Positions 23,772-32,043 of a DNA stretch of 64,000 bases are shown here, one piece after another. Under the pieces are notes generated by a model. It did not search any database, was not told the origin of the DNA, and saw nothing but the letters and a program-made list of their open reading frames with translations. Location: NCBI GenBank assembly GCA_965216025.1, contig CBDCEX010000017.1, positions 310,001 to 374,000 on the forward strand, given 5' to 3'. A program made the position numbers and the translations under genes. Every line of letters begins with the position of its first letter. Within the stretch, counting starts at the first letter, position 1. The stretch is from JADFQT01 sp965216025 (GTDB lineage: Bacteria > Chloroflexota > Dehalococcoidia > Lucifugimonadales > UBA3495).

Positions 23772-25819
23772 ACCTTTTCCTCTTCCTTGGCCCGCTTGGT
23801 CTCTTCGATTACCTTTTGCTCCACATTGGGAGGCACCTGATCGTAGTGGTCAAACTCCACCTCGTAGGTGCCCCGGCCCTGGCTGAGGGATCGCAGGTCC
23901 TGGGCGTATCGCTGCACCTCGGCCAAGGGTATTTCAGCCTCGATAGTAGTGTAATTTTCCCCGGGGATCATCCCGAGAATTCGTCCTCGCTTGCTGTTCA
24001 AGTCGCTCATCACGTCACCGGTGTAGGCATCGGGCAAGTAGATGGTCAGCCTAACTATCGGCTCCAGTAGGACGGGACTGGCTTCACTCAGTCCCTTCCG
24101 GAGAGCCTGGGAACTGGCGATTTCAAAGGACATACCTGAAGAGTCCACGTCGTGGAAGCTGCCGTCGTAAATCACGGCCTTAAGGTCAACCACCGGAAAT
24201 CCGCACAACACCCCCTCTTCCATGGACTTAACAACCCCTTTTTCCACCGAGGGGATGTACTCCCTGGGCACCTTGCCGCCGGTTATCTCCGACGCGAACT
24301 CGAATCCCTCGGTGCGGTCTCTGGGCTCCAACCGGAGGAGCACATGTCCGTACTGACCGTGGCCACCGCTTTGCTTCTTATGCCGGTATTCGGACTTGGT
24401 GATCCGGGTGATGGTCTCGCGGTAGGCTACTCGCGGAAGCCGAATTAGCAGCTCCGCGCCGAACTTGCGCCGTATCCGCTCCAGGGCTACGTCGATCTGA
24501 GCCTCCCCCAGGCCGGTCAGAATACTTTCTCCGGTATCGGTGTCGCGAGAATAACGGAGAGTCGGGTCTTCCTCCACTATGCGAGCCAGCGAGGTAGACA
24601 TCTTGTCCAGGTCAGCTTTGGTCGCCGGATTAACCGCAACGCTGTAGTAGCCCACCGGGAATTCCACCGGAGGGAAGGAAACCTGGTTCTCCCTGGTGCA
24701 GAGGGAATCGCCAGTCACTGTGGCGGCCAGCTTGCCTATCGCGCCGATGTCGCCGGCGGTAACCTCGCTGATGTTCTCCTGGGATTTTCCTCTGGGCAAG
24801 TAAAGCTGCCCGATCCGCTCCGACTGGTTCCGCGAGCTGTTCCAAACCTCCGAGTTGCTGCTGATACTTCCCCGGTAAACCCGAAACACAGAAAGCTTCC
24901 CCACAAAAGGGTCGGCGGTGGTTTTGAACACGAAGGCCGCCAAGGGTCCCTGCTGTTCCACCTCCAAATCTAGTTCCTTCCCCGAGCCGGTTTCAGTCAT
25001 CACCGGCTTTTCGCCATCAAACGGGGACGGCAAGAACTCTCGCACAGTATGTAAAAATTCATCCACGCCGATGTTCTGGGTGGCGGCACAGGCCAGGATG
25101 GGGACCAATTCGCCCTTCATGATAGCGGTACGGGCGCCGGCGACCACATCCGCATCGCTCAGCTCGCCGGTTTCCAGATATTTGTCGGCCAGCTCATCAT
25201 CGGACTCGGCGACCGCCTCCGTCAGCCGTTCCCGGGCCGCATCGAACTCTGCCGCTACTTCCGGCGGAATGTCCGGTGGCGGAAACACCACGCTGACCAC
25301 GCCCTTGAACTCCTGAGCCTCACCGACGGGAAGGTGGAAAGGCACACACTGGGGGCCGAAGGAGGCCTGGATTGCGGCCACGGTTTGGGAGAAGTTGGCG
25401 TTTTCCCGGTCCATTTTGTTGACCACAAACATCCTGGGCAAGCCCTGTCCATTGCACAGGTTCCAGGAACGCTCTGTACCCACGTCCACCCCGGACTGGG
25501 CCGTGACCAGGATGACGCTGCTTTCTACCACCCGAAGTGAGGCCACCACTTCACCAATAAAGTCGTCGTATCCGGGAGTGTCGAGCAAATTTACCTTATA
25601 GCCGTCAGCGGAGCAGGCGATAAGGGTGGTTTGAATACTGCCTCTCCGTTTGATCTCCTCCGCTTCGTAGTCGGAGACGGTATTACCGTCTTCCACCCGG
25701 CCCATGCGGGTAGTCGCCTTAAGATTGAACAGCAGGGCTTCGCACAAAGAGGTCTTCCCCGCACCGCTGTGAGAGAGTAACGCTACGTTTCGTAAATCGC
25801 TGGGGTTTAAGGCTGGCAT
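23768..25819 (-). CDS. EF-G-like translational GTPase (EF-G2 group)
   Basis: Five-domain translation-factor GTPase, 683 residues. G1 is SHSGAGKTS (16-24), G3 is DTPGYDDF (80-87) and G4 is NKMD (134-137); domain IV has SGGHGQYGHV. Position 84, the catalytic His of EF-G and EF-Tu, is Tyr, a feature of the EF-G2/FusA2 group, so GTP hydrolysis or its control may differ from normal EF-G. The ATG at 25819 (MPALNPSDLRN) has GGAG eight bases upstream; the frame extends to 25897 without support. Role in translocation or ribosome rescue is not known. Confidence 0.88.
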   Translation of the reverse strand: MPALNPSDLRNVALLSHSGAGKTSLCEALLFNLKATTRMGRVEDGNTVSDYEAEEIKRRGSIQTTLIACSADGYKVNLLDTPGYDDFIGEVVASLRVVESSVILVTAQSGVDVGTERSWNLCNGQGLPRMFVVNKMDRENANFSQTVAAIQASFGPQCVPFHLPVGEAQEFKGVVSVVFPPPDIPPEVAAEFDAARERLTEAVAESDDELADKYLETGELSDADVVAGARTAIMKGELVPILACAATQNIGVDEFLHTVREFLPSPFDGEKPVMTETGSGKELDLEVEQQGPLAAFVFKTTADPFVGKLSVFRVYRGSISSNSEVWNSSRNQSERIGQLYLPRGKSQENISEVTAGDIGAIGKLAATVTGDSLCTRENQVSFPPVEFPVGYYSVAVNPATKADLDKMSTSLARIVEEDPTLRYSRDTDTGESILTGLGEAQIDVALERIRRKFGAELLIRLPRVAYRETITRITKSEYRHKKQSGGHGQYGHVLLRLEPRDRTEGFEFASEITGGKVPREYIPSVEKGVVKSMEEGVLCGFPVVDLKAVIYDGSFHDVDSSGMSFEIASSQALRKGLSEASPVLLEPIVRLTIYLPDAYTGDVMSDLNSKRGRILGMIPGENYTTIEAEIPLAEVQRYAQDLRSLSQGRGTYEVEFDHYDQVPPNVEQKVIEETKRAKEEEKV

Positions 25820-25918
25820 AGAACAACTCCCTACTGCTTCTTCGCAAGATATAAGGAAGGCGTAACATGTGCCCGGGGTCGAATCCAGGCGACCCACCGG
25901 ACCGGAAAACCTATCCCC

Positions 25919-25947
25919 ATTTTAGCTATTTTGCACTGGTAAGTAAA
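25919..25947 (-). promoter_or_regulatory. Possible promoter of the EF-G-like gene
   Basis: Minus-strand TTTACT (25947-25942) and TAAAAT (25924-25919) with 17-bp spacing. Predicted leader about 93 nt. Confidence 0.4.
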
Positions 25948-25982
25948 ATCTTTGGCAAAGCCTGTCCTAGCTTAATTACCAA

Positions 25983-26010
25983 TTGACAGTCTTGAGCCCC
26001 TGGTTATAAT
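25983..26010 (+). promoter_or_regulatory. Promoter of the RidA gene
   Basis: TTGACA at 25983-25988 and a perfect TATAAT at 26005-26010, 16 bp apart. Predicted start near 26017, giving a leader of about 100 nt before ATG 26117. Confidence 0.75.
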
Positions 26011-26116
26011 GGGACCAACTTCGCCCAGATGTCGGCATTCCGGCAGTGTCCTAACCGAATATCCAAATTTCTCCCCATCCTTTAAGATCCCGAATCGGTC
26101 CGCAATAGGAGGGACC

Positions 26117-26503
26117 ATGCCACAGAAAGAGGTCATTACCTGCGAAGCCCTACCACCGGGCCGGGCGCCCCTGTCTCACGCCACCCGGTTCGGGAACCTG
26201 CTATTCATTCAGGGTTGCACCGGACGGCATCCTACCACCGGCGAGGTCGGGAAAGATATCAGGGAGCAGGCCAGGTATACTCTGGATCGGATCAAAATGA
26301 TCCTGGAGGCAGCCGGCTCGTCTCTGGACAATGTACTGACCAATACCTGCTATGTAACCAGGGCGGAAGACCTGGAGGGGTTTAACGAGGTTTACGCTCA
26401 GTATTTCAAAGACGACCGGCCGGCCCGCACTGCTGTCATCGTCAACTTCGGTGCCGCCGATAACCTGGTGGAGGTAACCAGCACCGCCTGTATCCCAGAC
26501 TAG
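26117..26503 (+). CDS. RidA/YjgF family protein (enamine/imine deaminase-like)
   Basis: Trimeric chorismate-mutase-like fold protein of 128 residues. LLFIQGCTGRHPTTGEV and DNVLTNTCYVT are family segments, and PARTAVIV carries the Arg needed for imine hydrolysis in RidA. ATG 26117 has AGGAGG a few bases upstream. It is followed by a solo AsnC ligand-binding domain, suggesting an amino-acid-related context. Confidence 0.9.
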   Translation: MPQKEVITCEALPPGRAPLSHATRFGNLLFIQGCTGRHPTTGEVGKDIREQARYTLDRIKMILEAAGSSLDNVLTNTCYVTRAEDLEGFNEVYAQYFKDDRPARTAVIVNFGAADNLVEVTSTACIPD

Positions 26504-26703
26504 CGGGCCCGGTGGCCAATATAGTCGGGGCCAAATTAGCCGGAGGCAAAGCAACCGGGAGCAGAGAGACCGGGCCCGAAAGACGCACGGACCAGGGCTA
26601 GACCTAGCTCCAACTCCCTTCCCTAACCTTCCGGCCCCTCTTTCGGTCCAAGCAGGAATAAAAGCACGAAAACTAGACACGGAACCCAGGCAGGAGCGGC
26701 TAA

Positions 26704-26940
26704 TTGCCAACCAGGGCGTTTATCTTAATCGAAACCCAGGTGGGAAGGGCCAACCAGGTGGTCCGGGCCTTGCGGTCCCTGCCCGGAGTCATGAGCGCGG
26801 ACGTGGTCACCGGCAGCTTCGATGTCATAGCGCTGATTGAAGTTGATACCATGGGTGCGATGGCCGAGCTGGTCACCGGCCAAATGCAGGGTATCCGGGG
26901 CGTGCTACGGACCAGACTTTTTACCCCTACGGCGTCTTAG
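26704..26940 (+). CDS. Stand-alone Lrp/AsnC ligand-binding (RAM) domain protein
   Basis: 78 residues that correspond to the C-terminal effector domain of Lrp/AsnC regulators (FILIETQVGRANQVVRAL, GSFDVIALIEV), without the DNA-binding domain. Such solo domains bind amino acids and may modulate full-length regulators. TTG start with AGGAG eight bases before. In the ancestral arrangement its stop overlapped the stop of the convergent gene at 27338; the two are now split by an inserted element. Confidence 0.85.
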   Translation: MPTRAFILIETQVGRANQVVRALRSLPGVMSADVVTGSFDVIALIEVDTMGAMAELVTGQMQGIRGVLRTRLFTPTAS

Positions 26941-27336
26941 GGATTGTCACGAAATAATTAGTTCAATTGAGCAGCGCAACGCGGGGTAGCAGCGAATAAT
27001 TCCATTCACCATGGAAAGAGTCTCTACAAATAGATGGCTTCGAGTTCGTCGTCCGTGTCGCCGCGGGCTGACGGCTTCCGGACTTTTAAACCAGACCCAG
27101 ACTTTTTACCCCGACGGCGTCTTAGCCCAAACGCTTGAAGATCAGGTGAGACCGGTTGCTGGTGTGAGGGCGTATTTTGGTGGGCCAGTCACCCTTCTCC
27201 GACTCGGCTTTCCATCCATCGGTCTGCGGAATTTCGGGCGAGTCGATTTCGTAAACCGCCAGGTACCGCGCCACTCCCTCCACCCATTAAGTATAGCTGA
27301 GCATGTAGTAAAGAACAAGTTATTTCGTGACAGTAC
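26941..27336. mobile_element. Inverted-repeat-bounded insertion carrying a copy of its own target junction
   Basis: The ends are TGTCACGAAATAA at 26945-26957 and its exact complement at 27320-27332; including flanking bases, 15 of 17 match. CTTAG occurs on both sides (26936-26940 and 27337-27341), consistent with a 5-bp target duplication. No transposase is inside, and 26958-27095 has no gene I recognise. From about 27099 the element carries 22 bp matching the end of the AsnC-like gene joined to 163 bp identical to the 3' part of the convergent gene, that is, the uninterrupted junction. Confidence 0.65.
27121..27283 (-). pseudogene. Duplicated 3' fragment of the 27338-27655 gene
   Basis: 163 bp (27121-27283) are identical to 27337-27499, offset 216 bp. 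The fragment encodes the last ~53 residues of the convergent gene, including its stop, but has no start and ends abruptly at GGAGGGAGTGG on the minus strand. It is part of the inserted element. Confidence 0.85.
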
Positions 27337-27337
27337 C

Positions 27338-27655
27338 TTAGCCCAAACGCTTGAAGATCAGGTGAGACCGGTTGCTGGTGTGAGGGCGTATTTTGGTGGG
27401 CCAGTCACCCTTCTCCGACTCGGCTTTCCATCCATCGGTCTGCGGAATTTCGGGCGAGTCGATTTCGTAAACCGCCAGGTACCGCGCCACTCCCTCCACA
27501 TCAGCCGATTCCAGTTTGTATCGGGTGCAGCCGTGTACCCCAGGCGCTTGGGTTATGTTCGGCACATGCTGAGTGTCGTAAACGCGGTTGAATTCCTCTT
27601 CCAACTCGTCGGGTATATCCATCTGCACCACATACATGTAATCGGCCATGTCCAA
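27338..27655 (-). CDS. Small dimeric alpha/beta-barrel protein (DUF4286/EthD-like)
   Basis: 105 residues. The N-terminal strand-helix (YVVQMDIPDELEEEFNRVYD) and TQHVPNI, and then RYLAVYEIDSPE, fit the ferredoxin-like dimeric barrel superfamily. It resembles each half of the protein at 42613-43287, which shares the pattern NxxYxxEHVxxLLxxPG. No catalytic residue can be assigned. TTG 27655 is six bases after AGGAGG; an ATG two codons later is also possible. Its 3' half is duplicated in the neighbouring element. Confidence 0.75.
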   Translation of the reverse strand: MDMADYMYVVQMDIPDELEEEFNRVYDTQHVPNITQAPGVHGCTRYKLESADVEGVARYLAVYEIDSPEIPQTDGWKAESEKGDWPTKIRPHTSNRSHLIFKRLG

Positions 27656-27918
27656 GCAGCCTCCTTGTTGATTCGGAGTGTTGAATCACCCAGCAATTAG
27701 GGAAAGCCCCGGTTGCAGAAGGATTAGCTGAGGGATTAAAGGGATTATAGATAGCTGAGCCGGGGGAGGCAAGGTTGACCCCGTCATTTGGGGAGTCTAG
27801 AATGGGTGGCTCAGCGACCGGTAGCGAGCCGCTCCTTCAGCGACTCCTCTCCTTGGAGGCCGGCCGCTCCTTTTTTGGCAAACCACTCGGGCATTGTATG
27901 CCGCTGCAACTTGCGCCT

Positions 27919-28679
27919 CTATCCTGGCAGCACAATGACAGCAGCCAGCAATTTGAAACATTCGCCGTTAAATGGCTCCCCCAAACTGATGGTCAAGAAT
28001 ACGCGGTCTGTACGGCTGATTCCCACCTCTTCGGAACTGTGCACGCCACTCGGCAGCAGCGACAGCCTTTGCTCCCACTCTGGATCAGTGACCGGCAGAT
28101 CAAATGAACGACCACCCAGGGCAAATCCTGCCCTAATTTGCCTCCTGCCCCGGGGCGATTGGGTGATCCTCCAGCGAACATTTGAGGGTTCCACCAGCGT
28201 CAATGAGGCTGCGGCTGGTTTTCCATTAAAATTGGAATAGCTAACTCGGTCTCTGTTATCGCCCAGAAGGTCGGGAGCAAGAAACAGAGATTTCTCTAAT
28301 AGCGTCAAAGCCCGGGCTCCACTAATCTTCTCTATTAACTTCCAGCTGGGGGGCCCAGGAGCCAGTCAATCAACCCCCAGCCTTCCCTACCCAGAACCCA
28401 ATTCTCCGGTTGGTGTGGTTCGGGTCGTGCCTCGGCAACATCCGCTTCCACCACGTCAAACAGTGCCACCTGCCTGCCATTTGCTAGAGTGTAGTGGCTC
28501 CGGGAGAGGGTACCGGAGGAGCTTCGGCTGACCACCCGAATCCATCCCTGCCCTCCAGTTTGTATGCCAGCCACGCATCTTCCGGAGAGTTTCCGCGAAT
28601 TAGCCAGGCACATAAAGGTAACTTTCATGAATCCCAGGTTCTTTGTTTCCATCAAGCAACCCAAGGACCTCCGTTTCAC
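27919..28679 (-). pseudogene. Dual-OB-domain (DuOB) protein split by a frameshift in a C-run
   Basis: Two consecutive frames encode one protein. The first (28679 to 28335) has CLANSRKLSGRCVAGIQ, GGQGWIRVVS and ENWVLGREGW; the second continues WKLIEKISGARALTLLEKS, FALGGRSFDLPVTDPEWEQ and VFLTISLGEPFNGECFKL. Together they match the dual OB-fold domain family. The frames join at GGGCCCCCC near 28350, where one extra C would restore a single frame, so this may be a sequencing error in a homopolymer, a real mutation or slippage. The start is uncertain (GTG 28679 or ATG 28628). Function is unknown; OB folds suggest nucleic-acid or nucleotide binding. Confidence 0.7.
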
Positions 28680-28716
28680 TTCCTGAAAGTCCCCTGGCTC
28701 CAGTCTAGAAACAGTT

Positions 28717-29265
28717 CTAATAAGTCAGCAGGTCTGGAACCCCCTCGGGCAGCTCCACCTCCAGGGCCTGCAAGCTGTGGGCCAGACTGTGGTAGTAGCC
28801 CACCACCAACAGTACATCTATGACCCCGGCATCGCCGACCTGGGATTGCAGTGCTTTATAGCTGCTGTCTGAGATGCGGTGCTGCCGCAGCAGCTCCAGA
28901 ACGAACTGGACCACCACCGCGTCCTTGGCATCCAGGCCCGCCGGGGCGCGATACTCGTGAATTGAGGCGACAATCTCGTCCGAGATGTTGGCTTCCCTGG
29001 CGGCGCGCTGATTCACGGTCCACACGTAATGGCCGCAGGCCTCTCGAGCCGCAGTAAGCACGGCCAAAGTTTTAATCCGCGGGTCCAGAGGAGTTTCGAA
29101 TCGGGCATACCCGCCCAGAATAGCCATGTGTCTGGCGGCTCCGGGGTTGTTCAAAAGGGCGGCGTAGTTGCGTTGGACCCCGCCGCGGCTGCCCTCTATC
29201 TCGTCCCAAGCCTTCTGTCCTTCCGGAGTCATGCTGTCTCTCTGGGTGAAGGGGACTCTAGCCAT
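28717..29265 (-). CDS. Carboxymuconolactone decarboxylase family protein
   Basis: AhpD-like helical protein of 182 residues with TPEGQKAWDEI near the N-terminus and LDPRIKTLAVLTAAREACGHYVW (two joined stretches) in the core. It has one Cys and a His in the ACGHYVW segment rather than the CxxC of AhpD, which fits the decarboxylase side of the family or an unassigned subgroup. It may act on a lactone or related ring-cleavage product, but no pathway partner is adjacent. Confidence 0.8.
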   Translation of the reverse strand: MARVPFTQRDSMTPEGQKAWDEIEGSRGGVQRNYAALLNNPGAARHMAILGGYARFETPLDPRIKTLAVLTAAREACGHYVWTVNQRAAREANISDEIVASIHEYRAPAGLDAKDAVVVQFVLELLRQHRISDSSYKALQSQVGDAGVIDVLLVVGYYHSLAHSLQALEVELPEGVPDLLTY

Positions 29266-29498
29266 AATGATGCTCCTGCCTAAAGTTTATGGGTACCACG
29301 CCATGAAAGAAAATCCGCAAGAAAATCCCCCCAGCCTCCGTCTCTCGCAGCGACTAGGGGGGATGAAATTTCAACCGGGTGGGGCCGGCCGGGGGGGCCG
29401 GGTGGAACCTCAGTCCGCCGTCTAAGGCAATACTAACGTGGGATCTACCTAGACCGACCTGCCAACCAGTTTGGGGTTCATCCTGGCCCTAGCTTAGA
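29266..29498. repeat. Intergenic region with an AAATCCCCCC / GGGGGGAT inverted repeat
   Basis: AATCCCCCCAG and CTAGGGGGGAT face each other over about 45 bp near 29323-29368, then comes a G-rich stretch. No gene is seen. The arms recall the repeat at 6927-7003. Confidence 0.4.
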
Positions 29499-31766
29499 TC
29501 AAGCCGGCTGCCCGTTCTTCTCCCACAACGCCTCTAGAACAGCAGCGGGAGACATGGGCAACTCCTGCATTCTGGTGCCTACCGCGTGGTAAATGGCATT
29601 GGCGATGGCCGCCATGGGGGGAACTATGGGCACTTCGCCGACGCCCCGCACGCCGTAGGGATGCCCGGGATTGGCCACTTCCACGATTACCGTGTCAATC
29701 ATTGGCAAGTCCAGGCTGGTGGGCATTCGGTAGTCCAGGAAGCTGGAGTTAACCATGCCCCCTTCCAGGCTGAAGAAATACTCTTCGTTGAGCGCCCAAC
29801 CGATGCCCTGAACCACTCCACCCTGGATTTGGCCTTCCACGTAGCTGGGGTGGATCGCCTTGCCGGCATCCTGTACCGCGGTATAGCGAAGAATTTCTAC
29901 CTTGCCCGTCTCGGGGTCCACCTCCACGTCGACGATGTGGGTAGCGAAAGCGCCGCCGGCTCCCCGGGGGTCAACGCTGACCTGACTGGAGATGGGGCCG
30001 CCGCTGCTGTTCAACTGGGCTGCCAGCTCCTTGAAGCTCATTTTCAGGTCGGAGTCGGACTTGTGCTGGAAAACGCCATCAACCAGGTCCACGTCCTCGG
30101 CCGAGACATCCCAGATGGTCGCCGCCCGCTCAATCATCTTAACCTTGATCTCCTGAGCGGCTTCGTAACTGGCCCAGCCGGTGGCGAAGGTGGTGCGGCT
30201 GCCTCCGGTGAGGAAGGTATATCCCACCGAGTCGGTATCCCCCACGCTGGGATGAACATCCTCAGCGGGAATACCCAGAACCTCCGCCGCCTGCATGGCG
30301 ATGGATGTCCTGGTGCCGCCGATGTCGGTGGAGCCCTCCACCAGGCTGACTGTACCGTCGGCGTTGACACCGATGCTGCAACTGGATTGCAATCCGATGT
30401 TGAACCAGAATCCGGAAGCCACGCCCCGACCCCGATTCGGCCCTTCCAGCTTGGATTGGTAGTGCTCGGTGTCCCGGGCAGCCTCCAGGCATTCGATATT
30501 GCCGACCCTGGGGAAAACCGGACCATCCACCCGCCGGGTGCCCTCCTTGGAACCGTTGAGCAGCCGAAACTCGATGGGGTCCATTCCCAGCTTATCGCAA
30601 ATTTCGTCCACCACCGACTCGGCGGCGAAGGCGGCGTTGGGGGCCGCCGGCGCGCGGTAGGCAGCGGTCTTGGGCTTGTTGACCAGCACGTCATAGCCGT
30701 CCACCTGGGCGTGCTCGATTACGTAAGGAGCGAAAACGCACTGGGCGCCGGCCGATACCATGGATCCGGGGAATCCGCCGGCCTCGTAGGCCAAATAGGC
30801 CTCGGCGGCGGTGATTTTGCCTTCTTTGGTTGCGCCTATTTTCACCTTTATGTAAGTTCCGGAAGTGGGCCCAGTGCTCTCGAAAACATCGGCCCGGGGC
30901 ATTATTAGCTTCACCGGTTGCCCGGTGCTCTTGGAGAGCAGCGCCGCCAGCGGCTCCAGGTAGAGGGGAATTTTGCCTCCGAAGCCGCCGCCAATCTCCA
31001 TTGGAACCACCTTGATTTTTGAAACCGGCAGGTCCAGAACCGTGGCCAAGGCGTCGCGAGCGGAGAAAGCGCCCTGGGTGCTGGTCCAGATGGTCAATTG
31101 GCCATCGGCGTTCCAAAGAGCGCTGGCGTTCTGGGGCTCTATATAACCCTGGTGTACCGTGGCGGTGGTGAATTCCCGCTCGACCACCACGTCGGCCTGC
31201 TCGAACCCTTTGGCGGTATCTCCCGCCTCGTGGCGGAGATGAGTGGCTATGTTGCTGTGCCGTTCAGTCCTTTCCCCCAGCTCCGTGGTGGTCAACTCCT
31301 CGTGGAGCAGCGGAGCGTCTTCCTTCATCGCCTCCCGTACGTCCACCAGAGTTTGCAACACCTGGTACTCCACCTGGATCAACGAGGCAGCGATCTCGGC
31401 GATATGGGGGCTGGTGGCGGCTACGGCGGCTACCGCGTGGCCCTTGTACAGGACCTTATCCCGGGCCAGCAGATTATCGCTGGCGAAGCGCTTTCCGCGA
31501 TCCGGATCTTCCATCCCAGCCACCGGCATGTCTTGCCCGGTTATTACCGCGCGGACGCCGGGGTAGGCCAAAGCCTGGCTGACATCGATGGACTTGATCC
31601 GGGCATGAGCGTGGGGGCTGCGGAGGACCTGGCCGTGCAGCAACCCAGACATTTGAAAGTCGCCCCCGTATTTGGCCCGGCCGGTAACCTTGTCGGTACC
31701 GTCATGACGGATGGGTCGAGTCCCCACAACCTTGTATTCTACGTTGGATAGCACCACGTTTGGCAT
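29499..31766 (-). CDS. Xanthine-dehydrogenase-type molybdopterin subunit (paralogue 1)
   Basis: Large catalytic subunit of the molybdenum hydroxylase family, 755 residues. The N-terminal substrate/FeS-facing domain (VVGTRPIRHDGTDKVTGRAK, GQVLRSPHAHARI) and molybdopterin domains (GGGFGGKIPLYLE, AAYRAPAAPNAAF) are intact. The catalytic Glu is Glu711 in GVRGVGEVP. The active-site loop AYRAPA is not the AYRCSFR of form I CO dehydrogenase. No small FeS (2Fe-2S) or FAD subunit is adjacent, so partners are encoded elsewhere. The substrate is unknown, likely an aldehyde, purine or N-heterocycle. Confidence 0.9.
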   Translation of the reverse strand: MPNVVLSNVEYKVVGTRPIRHDGTDKVTGRAKYGGDFQMSGLLHGQVLRSPHAHARIKSIDVSQALAYPGVRAVITGQDMPVAGMEDPDRGKRFASDNLLARDKVLYKGHAVAAVAATSPHIAEIAASLIQVEYQVLQTLVDVREAMKEDAPLLHEELTTTELGERTERHSNIATHLRHEAGDTAKGFEQADVVVEREFTTATVHQGYIEPQNASALWNADGQLTIWTSTQGAFSARDALATVLDLPVSKIKVVPMEIGGGFGGKIPLYLEPLAALLSKSTGQPVKLIMPRADVFESTGPTSGTYIKVKIGATKEGKITAAEAYLAYEAGGFPGSMVSAGAQCVFAPYVIEHAQVDGYDVLVNKPKTAAYRAPAAPNAAFAAESVVDEICDKLGMDPIEFRLLNGSKEGTRRVDGPVFPRVGNIECLEAARDTEHYQSKLEGPNRGRGVASGFWFNIGLQSSCSIGVNADGTVSLVEGSTDIGGTRTSIAMQAAEVLGIPAEDVHPSVGDTDSVGYTFLTGGSRTTFATGWASYEAAQEIKVKMIERAATIWDVSAEDVDLVDGVFQHKSDSDLKMSFKELAAQLNSSGGPISSQVSVDPRGAGGAFATHIVDVEVDPETGKVEILRYTAVQDAGKAIHPSYVEGQIQGGVVQGIGWALNEEYFFSLEGGMVNSSFLDYRMPTSLDLPMIDTVIVEVANPGHPYGVRGVGEVPIVPPMAAIANAIYHAVGTRMQELPMSPAAVLEALWEKNGQPA

Positions 31767-32043
31767 AGTAAGCTACCTCATATTTTGACATCGGCATCGC
31801 CCTGAAAATCCGGGGCGACTCACCGGGTCGATTTTACCATAGCGCCGCCACTGTTACTAACGCTTTTCCGGCGTTTTCCGCTATTCCACTTGGTCCAAGC
31901 CTTGACCGCCCAGCGCAGAGTATCAATAAGGCCGCAGATATACACCCAAACGGTCGCCATGTATACTGGGGGCCATTCGATTAGCAGATTCCTGTAGCAA
32001 ATTCCCGTGGCAAATTCAAAAATTCGGCTTTCCGGGAGAGGCT

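Noticed and set aside
27011..27700. Plus-strand frame of 229 codons with an internal repeat
   Set aside because: It is the antisense of the duplicated convergent gene and crosses the inserted element.
27811..27894. 27-codon minus-strand frame (MPEWFAKKGAAG...)
   Set aside because: No ribosome-binding site and no homologue I can name; listed only as a possibility.
29499..31766. Form I CO dehydrogenase (CoxL)
   Set aside because: The active-site loop is AYRAPA, not AYRCSFR, and coxM/coxS are absent.
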